Source: Betaproteobacteria bacterium (lineage in GTDB: Bacteria > Pseudomonadota > Gammaproteobacteria > Burkholderiales > SG8-39). Taken from it: 64,000 nt of DNA. Position numbers and translations under genes: made by a program. Under the pieces are notes generated by a model. The model ran no database searches. It saw only the letters and a list, made by a program, of their open reading frames with translations, and was not told the origin of the DNA. Below are positions 8,557 to 21,063 of the stretch, piece by piece; position 1 is the stretch's first letter; each line of letters opens with the position of its first letter. The stretch covers positions 316,327-380,326 of the forward strand of contig SCTY01000028.1 in assembly GCA_004297625.1 (NCBI GenBank), given 5' to 3'.

Positions 8557-9876
8557 ATGGACATCCTGATTCTTGCGAGCCTCATCGTGCTCAACGGATT
8601 GTTCGCCATGTCGGAGGTGGCGCTGCTCACGGCGCGAAGGCCGCGTCTCGCGACGCGGGCGAATCAAGGCGACAGCCTCGCGTCGGCCGCGATGACCCTG
8701 GCCGAGCATCCGACGCGCTTCCTGTCCACCATCCAGATCGGCATCACCTCGATCGGCCTGTTGAACGGAATCTTCGGCGAAGCGCTGCTCGCCGGCCCGC
8801 TTGCCGAGTGGCTGCAGTCGCTCGGATGGGAGCGCAAGGCGGCTTCGATTGTCGCCACGTCGGGCGTGGTGATCGGCATCACCTACGCTTCCATCGTCAT
8901 CGGCGAGCTCGTACCCAAGCGGCTCGGGCAGCTCAACGCCGAAGGCATAGCCAGGCTCGTGGCCTGGCCGATGCGCGTCCTCGGCGCCGTCTCGGCGCCG
9001 TTCGTGCACCTGCTGACGAACTCCACCGAGCTCATCCTGCGCCCGCTGCTCAAGCTCTTCCGCATCCGCGCGCCCGACAACGGTGCCCAGCCCATGTCGC
9101 CGGAGGAAATCCGCACCATCGTCCTCGAGTCGTCGAATTTCATGCCGAAGAAGCACCTGTCCATCCTGCTCAACCTCTTCGACCTGGGCAACGTGACGGT
9201 CGAGGACATCATGGTGCCGCGCTCGAAGGTCGAGTCGGTGATCCTCGAGGAGGGAATGGAAACGGTGTCGCACAAGCTCGCCACCAGCTACCACATGCGA
9301 CTGCCCGTCTTTCGCAACCGGGAAGGGGAGCTCGCCGGCGTGCTGCACTTGCGCCGCATCCTCGGTGCCCTGCATTCCGGAGGGCTCGACGAGCAGGCGA
9401 TCATCGAGGTGCTGGAAGAACCGTATTTCGTGCCCGCCGGCACCACGGTGCTCACCCAGCTGCAGTACTTCCAGGAGAAAAAGGAGCGCGTCGCGCTCGT
9501 GGTGGACGAGTACGGCGAGCTGATGGGGCTGGTGACCCTCGAAGACATCATCGAGGAGATCATCGGCAAGTTCACGACCTCGCTGCCGGCCGCCGTCACC
9601 CTGGCCTGGGATGACAGCGGCGCGGCGACCGCCGACGGCGCTATGTCGGTGCGCGAGATCAACCGAGCGCTTGGACTGTCGCTTCCGACCGACGGGCCGA
9701 AGACGCTCAACGGGCTGATCGTCGAGCACCTGCAGGACATCCCCGAAGCCGACGTCTCGATCAAGATCAACAACGTACCGATGGAAATAGTTCACGCGCA
9801 GGGCCGGACGGTCAAAACGGTGCGCATTTTTCGACCCCCCGAATCGGTAGAAAATACAGAGGTGTCAGAAGCTTAG
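8557..9876 (+). CDS. HlyC/CorC-family transporter (DUF21-CBS-CorC_HlyC)
   Basis: The 439-residue protein has an N-terminal DUF21 membrane domain (LNGLFAMSEVALLTARRPRL, about residues 1-190), a CBS-domain pair (around EDIMVPRSKVESV and VDEYGELMGLVTLEDIIEEI) and a C-terminal CorC/HlyC domain. Relatives are linked to magnesium, cobalt or sodium handling; older names call them hemolysins. It starts 23 nt after the YpjD-like gene and is probably in the same transcript. Confidence 0.9.
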   Translation: MDILILASLIVLNGLFAMSEVALLTARRPRLATRANQGDSLASAAMTLAEHPTRFLSTIQIGITSIGLLNGIFGEALLAGPLAEWLQSLGWERKAASIVATSGVVIGITYASIVIGELVPKRLGQLNAEGIARLVAWPMRVLGAVSAPFVHLLTNSTELILRPLLKLFRIRAPDNGAQPMSPEEIRTIVLESSNFMPKKHLSILLNLFDLGNVTVEDIMVPRSKVESVILEEGMETVSHKLATSYHMRLPVFRNREGELAGVLHLRRILGALHSGGLDEQAIIEVLEEPYFVPAGTTVLTQLQYFQEKKERVALVVDEYGELMGLVTLEDIIEEIIGKFTTSLPAAVTLAWDDSGAATADGAMSVREINRALGLSLPTDGPKTLNGLIVEHLQDIPEADVSIKINNVPMEIVHAQGRTVKTVRIFRPPESVENTEVSEA

Positions 9877-9892
9877 AAGCGGGAGTTAAGCC

Positions 9893-9921
9893 TTCACAAA
9901 AACCCCTTGCGGCGCTATGCT
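9893..9921 (+). promoter_or_regulatory. Predicted sigma-70 promoter for pilC
   Basis: TTCACA (9893-9898) and TATGCT (9916-9921) are separated by exactly 17 nt, five and four matches to the consensus hexamers. The promoter lies in the 79-nt gap after the CorC gene and just before the pilC ribosome binding site, so pilC probably has its own start of transcription here. Confidence 0.55.
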
Positions 9922-9955
9922 GCGCGCCGGGGGCTGGTCAAAAAAAGGAGTCCGG

Positions 9956-11185
9956 ATGGCGACGGCAGCAGCGGCGGCAGCGGCAGCGAAGAGCAAGGAA
10001 GCCACTTTTTCCTGGGAAGGGAAGGACAAAGCAGGAAAGACCATCCGCGGCGATATGCGCGCCGGCAGCGAAGCAGTCGTCAACGCCACGCTGCGCCGCC
10101 AGGGCATCCTCGTCACCAAGGTCCGGAAGCAGCGCAGGGGGCTGGGCGGCAAGGTCACGGAAAAGGACATCTCGCTCTTCACGCGCCAGCTCGCCACGAT
10201 GATGAAGGCCGGCGTGCCGCTGCTGCAATCGTTCGAGATCGTGAGCAAGGGCGCCACCAACGCCGCGGTCGCCAAGCTCCTCACCGAAATCAAGACCGAA
10301 GTGGAGACCGGCTCGTCGCTCGCCGCGGCGTTCCGCAAGTACCCGCTGTACTTCGACGCGCTGTTCTGCAACCTGGTGCAGGCCGGCGAACAGGCCGGTA
10401 TTCTGGAAAGTCTTCTCGATCGCCTCGCCTCGTACAAGGAAAAGATCCTGGCGATCAAGTCGAAGATCAAGTCGGCGCTGTTCTATCCCGTGGCGATCGT
10501 CGCCGTGGCGATCATCATTACCGCGGTGATCATGATTTTCGTCATTCCCGCCTTCAAGTCGGTCTTCAGCAGCTTCGGCGCGGACCTTCCGGCGCCGACG
10601 CTGGTGGTCATGGCGATCTCGGACTGGTTTGTCGGCAACTGGTACATCATCTTCCCGCTCGCCGGCGGCGCGATCTGGGGCTTCCTCGAGGCCTGGAAGC
10701 GCTCGGTGCCGGTGCAGATCTTCATGGACCGCCTGATGCTGCGCCTGCCGATCTTCGGCGACCTGGTGAAGAAATCGTCCATCGCGCGCTGGACGCGCAC
10801 GCTTTCCACGATGTTCGCCGCCGGGGTGCCGCTCGTCGAGGCGCTCGACTCCGTCGGCGGCGCGGCGGGCAACTACGTCTACCAGATGGCCACCAAGCAG
10901 ATCCAGGGCGAGGTGGCGACCGGCACCTCGCTCAACGCGGCGATGGCGAACGCCAACGTATTCCCGCCGATGGTGATCCAGATGTGCTCCATCGGCGAGG
11001 AGACGGGCGCGCTCGACGCCATGCTGAGCAAGGTGGCCGACTTCTACGAGGCCGAGGTCGACGACGCGGTCGAAGCGCTCTCGTCCCTGATGGAGCCGAT
11101 CATCATGGTCGTGCTTGGCACGCTGATCGGCGGCATGGTGGTCGCCATGTACCTGCCGATCTTCAAGCTCGGCGCGGCTATCTAA
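9956..11185 (+). CDS. pilC: Type IV pilus inner-membrane platform protein PilC
   Basis: PilC is the polytopic platform of the type IV pilus machine. The 409-residue protein has two GspF/PilC domains, with paired motifs TRQLATMMKAGVPLLQSFE and TRTLSTMFAAGVPLVEALD, and three long hydrophobic segments. The ATG at 9956 is preceded by a strong AAAGGAG (9944-9950); a longer frame from 9917 lacks such a site. The first residues are an alanine run (MATAAAAAAAAKSKEATFSW). The extension ATPase gene pilB, usually just upstream of pilC in related bacteria, is absent here. Confidence 0.95.
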   Translation: MATAAAAAAAAKSKEATFSWEGKDKAGKTIRGDMRAGSEAVVNATLRRQGILVTKVRKQRRGLGGKVTEKDISLFTRQLATMMKAGVPLLQSFEIVSKGATNAAVAKLLTEIKTEVETGSSLAAAFRKYPLYFDALFCNLVQAGEQAGILESLLDRLASYKEKILAIKSKIKSALFYPVAIVAVAIIITAVIMIFVIPAFKSVFSSFGADLPAPTLVVMAISDWFVGNWYIIFPLAGGAIWGFLEAWKRSVPVQIFMDRLMLRLPIFGDLVKKSSIARWTRTLSTMFAAGVPLVEALDSVGGAAGNYVYQMATKQIQGEVATGTSLNAAMANANVFPPMVIQMCSIGEETGALDAMLSKVADFYEAEVDDAVEALSSLMEPIIMVVLGTLIGGMVVAMYLPIFKLGAAI

Positions 11186-11188
11186 GCG

Positions 11189-12061
11189 ATGTCGACCTTC
11201 GGCTGGCTCGCTCAGCCAGCCGCGTTCACGGGGTTGGCGCTTGTCTTCGGCCTGTGCGTCGGGTCGTTCCTGAACGTCGTCATCCACCGGCTGCCGCGCA
11301 TGATGGAGCGCGAGTGGCGCGCGCAGTGCGCCGAGCTCGCCGGGCAGGCGCCGCCGCAGGAGGAGCGCTACGACCTGGTGGTTCCGCGCTCCGCCTGTCC
11401 GGCTTGCGGCCACCGCATCCGCGCATGGGAAAACGTCCCGCTGCTGAGCTGGCTCGCGCTGCGCGGCAAATGCTCGGCCTGCCGCGCGCGCATCAGCGTC
11501 CAATATCCGCTCGTGGAGCTCCTCGCCGGGGCCGTGGCCGCCTATGCGGCGTGGCGCTTCGGCCCGACGCTCAGCGCCGTGGCGGCCGCGGTTTTCGGCT
11601 GGTTCACCATCGCGCTCGCGTTCATCGACCAGCAGACCGGCTACCTGCCCGACGATCTCACGCTGCCGCTGGTATGGATTGGACTGCTTGTGAACCTCAT
11701 AGGCGCGTTCGTTCCGCTGCGCGACGCGGTGATCGGCGCCGCGGCTGCCTATCTCTTCCTATGGCTCGTCAACGCGGCATTTAAAGCGCTGCGCGGCATC
11801 GACGGCATGGGATACGGCGACTTCAAGCTTTACGCGGCGGTCGGCGCCCTCCTCGGCTGGAAGCTGCTCCCGCTCGTCATCCTGCTTTCCTCGGTCGTCG
11901 GCCTGGTGTTCGGCTCGCTGCAGATGTTCGCCGCGCGCCGCGGCTGGGACTGGAAGTTCAGATTCCACTTCGGGCCGTACCTCGCGTTTGCCGGCGTGGT
12001 CGCGATGTTCTGGGGACCGGCGATCCTGCAGCGCCTTCCGGCGCTTCGCTTCGCTGGATGA
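11189..12061 (+). CDS. pilD: Prepilin peptidase / N-methyltransferase
   Basis: PilD cleaves prepilin leader peptides and methylates the new N-terminus at the inner membrane. The 290-residue protein has the cytoplasmic zinc site (CPACGHR and CSACRAR) and the two aspartates of this aspartic protease family in [14 protein letters not shown] and [12 protein letters not shown]. It starts 3 nt after pilC and overlaps coaE by 4 nt, in the standard pilC-pilD-coaE order. Confidence 0.96.
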   Translation: MSTFGWLAQPAAFTGLALVFGLCVGSFLNVVIHRLPRMMEREWRAQCAELAGQAPPQEERYDLVVPRSACPACGHRIRAWENVPLLSWLALRGKCSACRARISVQYPLVELLAGAVAAYAAWRFGPTLSAVAAAVFGWFTIALAFIDQQTGYLPDDLTLPLVWIGLLVNLIGAFVPLRDAVIGAAAAYLFLWLVNAAFKALRGIDGMGYGDFKLYAAVGALLGWKLLPLVILLSSVVGLVFGSLQMFAARRGWDWKFRFHFGPYLAFAGVVAMFWGPAILQRLPALRFAG

Positions 12062-12669
12062 GCTTCGTAGTCGGCCTTACGGGAGGGATCGGCAGCGGCA
12101 AGAGCGCCGCCGCCGACGAGTTCGCGCGCCTGGGGGCGACCGTGGTGGACACCGACGTCATCGCGCGCGAGCTGACCGCTGCGGGCGGCGCGGCGATGCC
12201 CGAGGTCGAGCGGCTCTTCGGAAGCGAGATCGTCGGCGCCGACGGAGCGATGGACCGCGCCAAGGTGCGCGCGCGGGTGTTCGCAGACCCGGCGGCGAGG
12301 AAGGCGCTCGAGGCATTGCTGCATCCCATGATTCGCGACGAGTCCCGCCGCCGCATCGCTTCGGCAAAGGGCGCTTACGTCGTGCACGTGGTGCCCCTGC
12401 TCATCGAGTCGGCCGATTACCGGATGCGCGTCGACCGCGTGCTGGTCGTGGATTGCCCCGAAGCCCTTCAAATCGCCCGGGTGCGCGCGCGCAGCGAGCT
12501 CTCGGAAGCCGAGGTGCGATCGATTCTTGCCAGCCAGGCAAGCCGCGCCGAGCGCCTTGCGGCCGCCGACGACGTCATCGACAACAGCAGCAGCCTCGAG
12601 GCGTTGCGAAAACAGGTGACGGCGCTGCACCAAAGGTACGTCGAATACAGCAACGCGGAGAGGACTTAA
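12058..12669 (+). CDS. coaE: Dephospho-CoA kinase
   Basis: CoaE catalyses the last step of coenzyme A synthesis. The 203-residue protein has the P-loop [11 protein letters not shown] at residues 6-16, [11 protein letters not shown] and the CoA-binding HPMIRDE region. Its ATG overlaps the pilD stop (ATGA), giving translational coupling although the functions are unrelated, as in other Beta- and Gammaproteobacteria. Confidence 0.96.
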   Translation: MSFVVGLTGGIGSGKSAAADEFARLGATVVDTDVIARELTAAGGAAMPEVERLFGSEIVGADGAMDRAKVRARVFADPAARKALEALLHPMIRDESRRRIASAKGAYVVHVVPLLIESADYRMRVDRVLVVDCPEALQIARVRARSELSEAEVRSILASQASRAERLAAADDVIDNSSSLEALRKQVTALHQRYVEYSNAERT

Positions 12670-12738
12670 GTTGTGCTGCGGGCGCAAATCGCTCAGAATC
12701 CCGCAGGCTTCGTTTACGGCTCAAGCGGTGAAGATTCA

Positions 12739-13497
12739 GTGATCACCTACGAATATCCGCTCAACGAGCGCATCCGCACCCTGCTGCGCCTGGAAGACCT
12801 GTTCGAGCGCTCGCGCCATTTCATCGCGCGCACCGACCCGCACGACCACCACATGGCACTGCTCACGTTGTTCGAGATCCTCGAGGTCGCGAGCCGCGCC
12901 GATCTCAAGTCCGACCTGCTGCAGGAACTGGAGCGGCAGAAGCAGGTGCTTCTCTCCTTCAGGAACAACCCGGACATCGCCGAGGAGGCGCTGGCGAGCG
13001 TGCTGCGCGATATCGAGCAGGCCTCGGCGGCGCTTTTCTCCATGACCGGCAAGATCGGCCAGTATCTGCGGGAGAACGACTGGCTGATGTCGATCAAGCA
13101 GCGCACCGGCATTCCGGGCGGCGCCTGCGAGTTCGACCTGCCTTCCTATCACTACTGGCTGCACCGGCCAGCCGAAGAGCGTACCGGCCAGCTCGCCGCG
13201 TGGACGGGACCTCTCTATCCGCTGCGCGACGGCTCGGCGATCATCCTTCGCATCCTGCGCGAGTCGGGCAAGGCGCAGACGTTGTGCGCGCAGCAGGGCA
13301 TGTTCCAGCAGATGTTGGGCGGCCGCACCGCGCAGATGCTGCGCCTGCGGCTCGAGCGCGCAACGCCGTGCGTGCCGGAGATCAGCGCCAACAAGTACGT
13401 GCTGAACATCCGCTTCATCGCGCAGAACGGCGAAGACCTGCGGCAGCGCACCGCCGACTGGGACGTCGCCTTCGAGCTCACCTTTTGCAACCTCTGA
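12739..13497 (+). CDS. zapD: Cell division protein ZapD
   Basis: ZapD cross-links FtsZ filaments at midcell. The 252-residue protein starts at GTG 12739 with [20 protein letters not shown], the conserved family N-terminus; the open frame upstream (from 12673) is not conserved. Other family features are the FERSRHFIA region, a long helical N-terminal half, and the beta-rich C-terminal half with NKYVLNIRF and [14 protein letters not shown]. It sits between coaE and yacG as usual. Confidence 0.95.
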   Translation: MITYEYPLNERIRTLLRLEDLFERSRHFIARTDPHDHHMALLTLFEILEVASRADLKSDLLQELERQKQVLLSFRNNPDIAEEALASVLRDIEQASAALFSMTGKIGQYLRENDWLMSIKQRTGIPGGACEFDLPSYHYWLHRPAEERTGQLAAWTGPLYPLRDGSAIILRILRESGKAQTLCAQQGMFQQMLGGRTAQMLRLRLERATPCVPEISANKYVLNIRFIAQNGEDLRQRTADWDVAFELTFCNL

Positions 13498-13667
13498 AGA
13501 ACGTCGCCTGCCCCCACTGCGGCAAGCTGACGCCGTTCACGCCGGCCAACAAGTGGCGCCCGTTCTGCAGCGAGCGCTGCAAGATGATCGACCTTGGCGC
13601 GTGGGCGGCGGAGTCCTACCGCGTGGCTTCGGAGGACCCGCCCGCGGAGGACGACGAGGCTAGCTAG
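13485..13667 (+). CDS. yacG: DNA gyrase inhibitor YacG
   Basis: YacG is a small zinc protein that binds GyrB and inhibits gyrase. The 60-residue protein carries CPHCG and CSERC, the C-x2-C and C-x3-C zinc ligands. The only plausible starts are TTG at 13485, giving [13 protein letters not shown], or CTG at 13494. TTG is chosen; it lies inside the 3' end of zapD, overlapping by 13 nt. Its stop region overlaps the 3' end of the convergent Nudix gene by 4 nt. Confidence 0.9.
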   Translation: MQPLKNVACPHCGKLTPFTPANKWRPFCSERCKMIDLGAWAAESYRVASEDPPAEDDEAS

Positions 13668-14557
13668 TTCCAAGCGCCCCGGATCATAGCGAGGCCATGG
13701 GCGCCTGCCCGCCAGGCGTCCTCGAGGTCGGGGCGCGTCAGGCCGCCAATCGCATACACAGGCATGCTCGCGCCTTGCGCGATTTGCGCGAAGCGCTGCC
13801 ATCCGAGCGGCGCGCGCCCGGCCTTTTCCTTCACAGGGCCGAGCACGACGAAATCGAGCTCGAGCGCCATGGCACGCTCCAGCTCTTCCCGGGTATGACA
13901 CGACGCGGCGACCAGACCCGCGGAGGGTTTCTCTTTCAGCCCCATGAGCTCGGACGCCGTGAAGTGCAAGCCATCCGCTCCGGGAAACGGCTGCTTGACC
14001 ATCACCTTGCAGCCGTAGCGACGGGCGCGGCCAATGACCTGCCCGGTGAAAAGATCCCGCTCGCTCGAGGCCGGTTCGCGCACCTGGACGAGCCCGAGGC
14101 CCTGCTCGAGCCGCCGCTCGAGCTTGTCGAGCATTACGGCGCTGCCCAGCCGCGCGGCGTCGGTGATGGCGTATTCCCATGGCAGCTCCAGCGAGGCGAG
14201 CACCGGCGCATTCGCCGGGAGCATCGGCGCGGCCATTGGCGCGTCCGGCCGCTGCCACGCAATCGCCTGGTCTTCCCTGGCATACGGCTCGCCCTTCCAC
14301 TGCGTCACGCGGAAAAAGCTGAGCCGCACCGTGGCGTGCGGGTAGGTGAACACCCGCGTGATCCACGGGTAGGAGCGCTGCACGTCGATGCCGAGCTCCT
14401 CGTGCAGCTCGCGCGCAAGCGCCCGGTCGGCCGGCTCTCCGGGCTCTGCTTTGCCCCCGGGAAACTCCCAGTAGCCGGCGTACACCTTGCCCGCCGGGCG
14501 CTGCGCCAGCAGAAACGACCCGTCGCCGCGCTGGAGGACGGCGGCCGCGACTTCCAC
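13664..14557 (-). CDS. Nudix hydrolase fused to a thiamine-phosphate-synthase-like domain (MutT-like)
   Basis: The N-terminal domain (about residues 1-130) has a complete Nudix box, [20 protein letters not shown] followed by ELG, expected to clean oxidised dGTP or similar nucleotides. The C-terminal domain (about 145-297) is TenI/ThiE-like, with [19 protein letters not shown] and [16 protein letters not shown]. This two-domain architecture is well known in Beta- and Gammaproteobacteria. GTG at 14557, 4 nt after the DUF815 stop, is chosen because conservation begins at VEVAAAVLQ. Whether the second domain is catalytic is unknown. Confidence 0.88.
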   Translation of the reverse strand: MEVAAAVLQRGDGSFLLAQRPAGKVYAGYWEFPGGKAEPGEPADRALARELHEELGIDVQRSYPWITRVFTYPHATVRLSFFRVTQWKGEPYAREDQAIAWQRPDAPMAAPMLPANAPVLASLELPWEYAITDAARLGSAVMLDKLERRLEQGLGLVQVREPASSERDLFTGQVIGRARRYGCKVMVKQPFPGADGLHFTASELMGLKEKPSAGLVAASCHTREELERAMALELDFVVLGPVKEKAGRAPLGWQRFAQIAQGASMPVYAIGGLTRPDLEDAWRAGAHGLAMIRGAWN

Positions 14558-14561
14558 GATA

Positions 14562-15416
14562 TCAGCGCTTCTTGGAATGCCGGCCAGCCCAGTCCCGTGC
14601 GAATTGATAAGCCACCCGGCCACTGCGCGAGCCCTTCTGCAGCGCCCACTGCAGCGCCTCCTCCTTCGATTTCTCGCTCGGGTCGGCGCCGAAGTGCTTG
14701 AGCCAGTGCGCGACGATATCGAGATATTCGTCCTGATCGAATGGGTAGAAGCTCACCCAAAGGCCGAAGCGCTCGGAGAGGGAAATCTTCTCCTCGACCG
14801 TCTCGCCGGGATGGATTTCCTCGCCGACGTAGCGGGTCTCGAGGTTCTCCGCCATGTACTCGGGCATGAGGTGGCGCCGGTTGGACGTAGCGCAGATGAG
14901 CAGGTTCTCCGACGTGGTCGAGATCGAGCCGTCGAGCGCCACTTTGAGCGCGATGTAGCCCTCCTCCGCGCCGTGGAACGTCAGGTCGTCGCAGAAGACG
15001 ATGAAGCGCTCCTTGCGAGAAGCCACCTGGTCCACGATCAACGGCAGATCGACGAGGTCGTTCTTCTCCACCTCGATGAGCCGCAGGCCCTGCTTCGCAT
15101 ACTTGTTCAGAAGGCCCTTGACGATCGAGGACTTGCCCGTGCCGCGCGCCCCGGTGAGCAGCACGTTGTTCGCCGGCTTGCCGTCGAGGAACTGGCGCGT
15201 GTTCTGCTCGACGCGCGCGATCTGCTTGTCGATTCCGCGCAGGTCGGACAGCCGGATGCGGTGGATGTGGCGCACCGGCTGCAGCCACCCCGGCGCGCCG
15301 CGACGGCCGGCGCTGCGCCAGCGGAATGCGACGCTCGCGTTCCAGTCGGTTTCCGGCGGAGGCGGCGGAAGAAGCTCGCTGAGCCGCGCCAGAATCTGTT
15401 CGAGTTCTTTGTTCAA
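14562..15416 (-). CDS. DUF815-family AAA ATPase
   Basis: The 284-residue protein has Walker A ([12 protein letters not shown]) and Walker B ([12 protein letters not shown]) motifs plus the family segment [20 protein letters not shown]. It is a predicted cytoplasmic ATPase of unknown role, regularly found between argJ and the Nudix gene near secA in Betaproteobacteria. The start is TTG at 15416 ([12 protein letters not shown]), overlapping the argJ stop as TTGA. The much longer open frame upstream is a shadow of argJ. Confidence 0.9.
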   Translation of the reverse strand: MNKELEQILARLSELLPPPPPETDWNASVAFRWRSAGRRGAPGWLQPVRHIHRIRLSDLRGIDKQIARVEQNTRQFLDGKPANNVLLTGARGTGKSSIVKGLLNKYAKQGLRLIEVEKNDLVDLPLIVDQVASRKERFIVFCDDLTFHGAEEGYIALKVALDGSISTTSENLLICATSNRRHLMPEYMAENLETRYVGEEIHPGETVEEKISLSERFGLWVSFYPFDQDEYLDIVAHWLKHFGADPSEKSKEEALQWALQKGSRSGRVAYQFARDWAGRHSKKR

Positions 15417-16609
15417 GTACGGTACTCGGCGTTGATTCTTACGTAATCGAACGACAGGTCGCAAGTCCACACCGTCGCCTCGGCCTTGCCGCGGTTCAGC
15501 ACTGCCCGCACGGTGAATTCGGGTTTCTTCATCGCCGCGACGCCCTGCTCCTCGCGGTAGCCCGGGTGGCGGCCGCCGCGCGCGGCGACCAGCACGTCGT
15601 CGATGTACAGGCGGAGGCTTTCGACCTCGATTCCCGAGTTGCCGATCGCAGCGAGGATCCTTCCGAGGTTCGGATCCGAAGCGAAAAACGCCGTCTTCAC
15701 GAGCGGCGAATGCGCGATCGCGTACGCGACGCGCCTGCATTCGGCGAGGCTGCGGCCGCGCTCGACGCGCACCGTGACGAACTTCGTTGCGCCTTCGCCG
15801 TCGCGAACGATCGCCTGCGCGAGCCGGCGCGCCACCTCGGTGACGGCGCGCTCGAGCAGCGCGAGATCTTTGGCCGAGGACGCCGCGGGACCTGCGCCGG
15901 TGGCGACCAGGATGAACGAGTCGTTGGTCGAGGTGTCGCCATCCACCGTGATGCAGTTGAAGGAGGCATCGGCCGCACGCCGGCAAACAGCGCGCAGCTT
16001 GGCCGCATCGACCTTGGCATCGGTCGCGACGAAACCGAGCATGGTGGCCATGTCGGGCCGGATCATGCCCGCGCCCTTCGCGATGCCGGTGACCGTCGCC
16101 ATGCCGCCCGAGAGCTTCACCGCTGCCGATGCCGCTTTCGGCACGGTGTCGGTCGTCATGATGGCTTGCGCCGCGCAAAACCAATCGCTTTCGTTCTTCA
16201 GCGCCTGCGGCAGCCCGGCGACGATGCGCTCGACCGGCAGCGGTTCCATGATCACGCCGGTCGAGAACGGCAGAATCTGCTGCGGCTTGCAGCCGATCTT
16301 GGCTGCAAGCGCGGCGCATACCGCGCTCGCACGCCGCAGCCCATCGACGCCGGTTCCGGCGTTGGCATTGCCGGTGTTGACCACGAGCGCGCGGATCGGA
16401 TTCTTGAGGTGCTTCCTGCATAGCGTCACCGGTGCGGCGCAAAACCGGTTGCGCGTGAAAACTCCCGCGACCTGCGCGCCCTTGGCGAGGCGCATGACGA
16501 GCAGGTCCTTGCGGTCCGGCTTGCGGATGTTGACCATCGCCACGCCGAGGTCGACGCCGGCGACGCGATGCAGGCGTGCCGGGTCCGGCGGCGCGAGATT
16601 CACCGCCAT
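15413..16609 (-). CDS. argJ: Bifunctional ornithine acetyltransferase / N-acetylglutamate synthase
   Basis: ArgJ transfers acetyl from N-acetylornithine to glutamate in the cyclic arginine pathway and may also use acetyl-CoA. The 398-residue precursor contains the self-cleavage site [13 protein letters not shown], cut before Thr189 to give alpha and beta chains, and [11 protein letters not shown]. It starts directly after the secA stop with no gap, suggesting cotranscription. Confidence 0.96.
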   Translation of the reverse strand: MAVNLAPPDPARLHRVAGVDLGVAMVNIRKPDRKDLLVMRLAKGAQVAGVFTRNRFCAAPVTLCRKHLKNPIRALVVNTGNANAGTGVDGLRRASAVCAALAAKIGCKPQQILPFSTGVIMEPLPVERIVAGLPQALKNESDWFCAAQAIMTTDTVPKAASAAVKLSGGMATVTGIAKGAGMIRPDMATMLGFVATDAKVDAAKLRAVCRRAADASFNCITVDGDTSTNDSFILVATGAGPAASSAKDLALLERAVTEVARRLAQAIVRDGEGATKFVTVRVERGRSLAECRRVAYAIAHSPLVKTAFFASDPNLGRILAAIGNSGIEVESLRLYIDDVLVAARGGRHPGYREEQGVAAMKKPEFTVRAVLNRGKAEATVWTCDLSFDYVRINAEYRT

Positions 16610-19411
<2,802 letters not shown>

Positions 19412-19482
19412 GTAACAGGTTCCGGCGAGGTAAAGCGTCTCCCGGACCCGCAAAAACCATTGATTTTATCCGGAAAAACGAA

Positions 19483-20421
19483 CTACTTGGCGCGCGCCGA
19501 CTGGGTGTTCGACATCAGGAACTTCATCGGGTTCTGCGCAGCCCCGCGATAGCGCACTTCGAAGTGAAGGTGCGGGCCCGTCGAGCGCCCCGTGGAGCCC
19601 ACTTCGGCGATCTTGCGGCCGCGCTGGACGATATCCCCTTCCTTGACGAACAGCTTGGAGGAGTGCGCGTAGCGCGTCACGAGATCGTTGCCGTGGTCGA
19701 TGTCCACCATGTAGCCGTACTGCGGATGGAAGCCTGCGAAAGTCACCACGCCGCTCGCCGCGGCGACGATCGACGAGCCCACGTCGGCGAGGAAGTCGAT
19801 CCCCTCGTGCATCGCCCATTGCCCCGTGAAAGGATCTATCCGGCGGCCGAAGCTCGAGGCGTTGTACGGCGCCCGCACCGGCATCATCGTCGGCATCAGC
19901 CGCTTCTTCACCGCCTGCTCGAAAAGCTGCGCATCGAGCACGCCGAGCATGTCGTTGCGCGTCTCGACGTTGCGCGCCAGGGAGGCAAGCTTGTCGCTGA
20001 ACTCGGCGAGCGAGAGGTTCTGCGGCGGCAGCAGCGTCGGCGCAGCCCCGCCGAGGCCCGGCGCCTCGGAAAGCCGGAATTCCTGCGGGCGCAGCCCGGC
20101 AATCGAAGAAAGCCGTTCGCCGAGCGCGTCCAGGCGCGTGAGCTGCGCCTGCATCTCGCCCAGCTTGACCGCCATGGCGTTGAGGTTCTGCTGCACGAAA
20201 GCGCGTCCGCGCTCGGCCTCGGCCTGGTTCGCGGCAAGCAGCATCTGCTCCAGCACCGGAATGCGCGCCTCGCCCGCGTAGCGAAACGTCAGCCAGTACA
20301 GACCTGCGGTGCCCGCCAGGACGAGGAGCACGGCCGCGAGCGCAGCGAGCGCAAGGTGACCCGGCGACAGGCTCAGAGTTCTTGCCTTGGCCAGCCGGTC
20401 AGAGATCAGGATAATCTGCAC
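19483..20421 (-). CDS. M23-family (LytM-type) peptidase, membrane-anchored
   Basis: The 312-residue protein has one N-terminal membrane segment (LALAALAAVLLVLAGTAGLY, about residues 22-41), a helical, probably coiled-coil periplasmic stretch (about 60-180), and a C-terminal M23 metallopeptidase domain. The zinc ligands are present (HEGIDF and HLHFEVRY), so it could be an active murein endopeptidase rather than an EnvC/NlpD-type degenerate activator. It lies upstream of secA in the common betaproteobacterial order. It is divergent from dciA with 26 bp between starts. Confidence 0.9.
   Translation of the reverse strand: MQIILISDRLAKARTLSLSPGHLALAALAAVLLVLAGTAGLYWLTFRYAGEARIPVLEQMLLAANQAEAERGRAFVQQNLNAMAVKLGEMQAQLTRLDALGERLSSIAGLRPQEFRLSEAPGLGGAAPTLLPPQNLSLAEFSDKLASLARNVETRNDMLGVLDAQLFEQAVKKRLMPTMMPVRAPYNASSFGRRIDPFTGQWAMHEGIDFLADVGSSIVAAASGVVTFAGFHPQYGYMVDIDHGNDLVTRYAHSSKLFVKEGDIVQRGRKIAEVGSTGRSTGPHLHFEVRYRGAAQNPMKFLMSNTQSARAK
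20387..20415 (+). promoter_or_regulatory. Predicted sigma-70 promoter for the dciA-like gene
   Basis: TTGGCC (20387-20392) and GATAAT (20410-20415) are separated by 17 nt. They lie inside the 5' end of the divergent M23 gene and 33 nt before the GTG at 20448, so transcription of the helicase-loader gene would start within the M23 coding region on the opposite strand. Confidence 0.55.
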
Positions 20422-20447
20422 CTACTACCCTCCCGTTCTCATTCCCC

Positions 20448-20948
20448 GTGCGACTACCCAAAATCGACCGGATTCTTTCGGCCGAACCCGAACTGCAGCC
20501 TCTGCTCGAGAAAGCGCGCGATATTCGTGCGCTCGCGAGGCTCGTGGACGGTTTTTTGGCGCCGGAGCTGAGCCGTCAGGCCCGCGTCGCCAACTTCCGG
20601 GAGGGAGATCTCGTGCTGCTGGCCGCCAATTCGGCGGCGGCGGCGAAGCTCAAACTGCTGGCTCCTTCCCTGAGCCGTTTCTTGTTAAATCAGCGCTGGC
20701 AGGTTAATTCAGTTTCCGTGAGGGTGCAACCAAAGGCGTCACGAGACGCGAATGGTGCGCCGCAGAAAAACGCGCATTTCTCCACAGCTACGCTCGATTC
20801 CTTGAAAGAGCTTCACGAGCACATGAGCGATTCGCCGGCGCGCGCGGCATTGCGTGCGCTGCTCGAGCGGTGCGGCGCTATCCCCTCAGGAGCGCCTCGC
20901 CGGCGAACAGGGCCAGGACCAGCGCCAGGGCGAAAACCGCGTACTTGA
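20448..20948 (+). CDS. dciA: DciA-like (DUF721) protein, predicted replicative helicase loader
   Basis: DUF721/DciA proteins load or activate DnaB helicase in bacteria without DnaC. The 166-residue product starts at GTG 20448 with RLPKIDRILSAEPELQPLLE and has the short KH-like core (FREGDLVLLAANSAAAAKLK, about residues 50-95). The C-terminus is basic and proline-rich, probably unstructured. Its last 71 nt overlap the convergent small membrane gene at 20878. Position next to the M23-secA block and lpxC-ftsZ is typical. Confidence 0.82.
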   Translation: MRLPKIDRILSAEPELQPLLEKARDIRALARLVDGFLAPELSRQARVANFREGDLVLLAANSAAAAKLKLLAPSLSRFLLNQRWQVNSVSVRVQPKASRDANGAPQKNAHFSTATLDSLKELHEHMSDSPARAALRALLERCGAIPSGAPRRRTGPGPAPGRKPRT

Positions 20949-21063
20949 ACACTACCCAGGCGATGCGCAGCCATTTGCGCTCGCCGGTGAGGATCCACGA
21001 GAGGATGCAGATCCCGAGCACGACCGCGACCGCGAGCCCGACGATCCGGAGAACGGCCAGCAC
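20878..21063 (-). CDS. Small two-helix membrane protein, unknown function
   Basis: The 61-residue protein has two predicted membrane helices (VLRIVGLAVAVVLGICILSW and VVFKYAVFALALVLALFAGE) joined by the basic loop TGERKWLRI. It starts with GTG immediately after the lpxC stop (TAAGTG) and must be read with lpxC. I do not recognise a function. Position, clean helix-loop-helix pattern and coupling argue that it is real. Confidence 0.72.
   Translation of the reverse strand: MLAVLRIVGLAVAVVLGICILSWILTGERKWLRIAWVVFKYAVFALALVLALFAGEALLRG

Noticed and set aside
8485..9795. A 436-codon minus-strand frame opposite the CorC-type gene
   Set aside because: It is an antisense shadow; the plus strand has clear DUF21, CBS and CorC domains.
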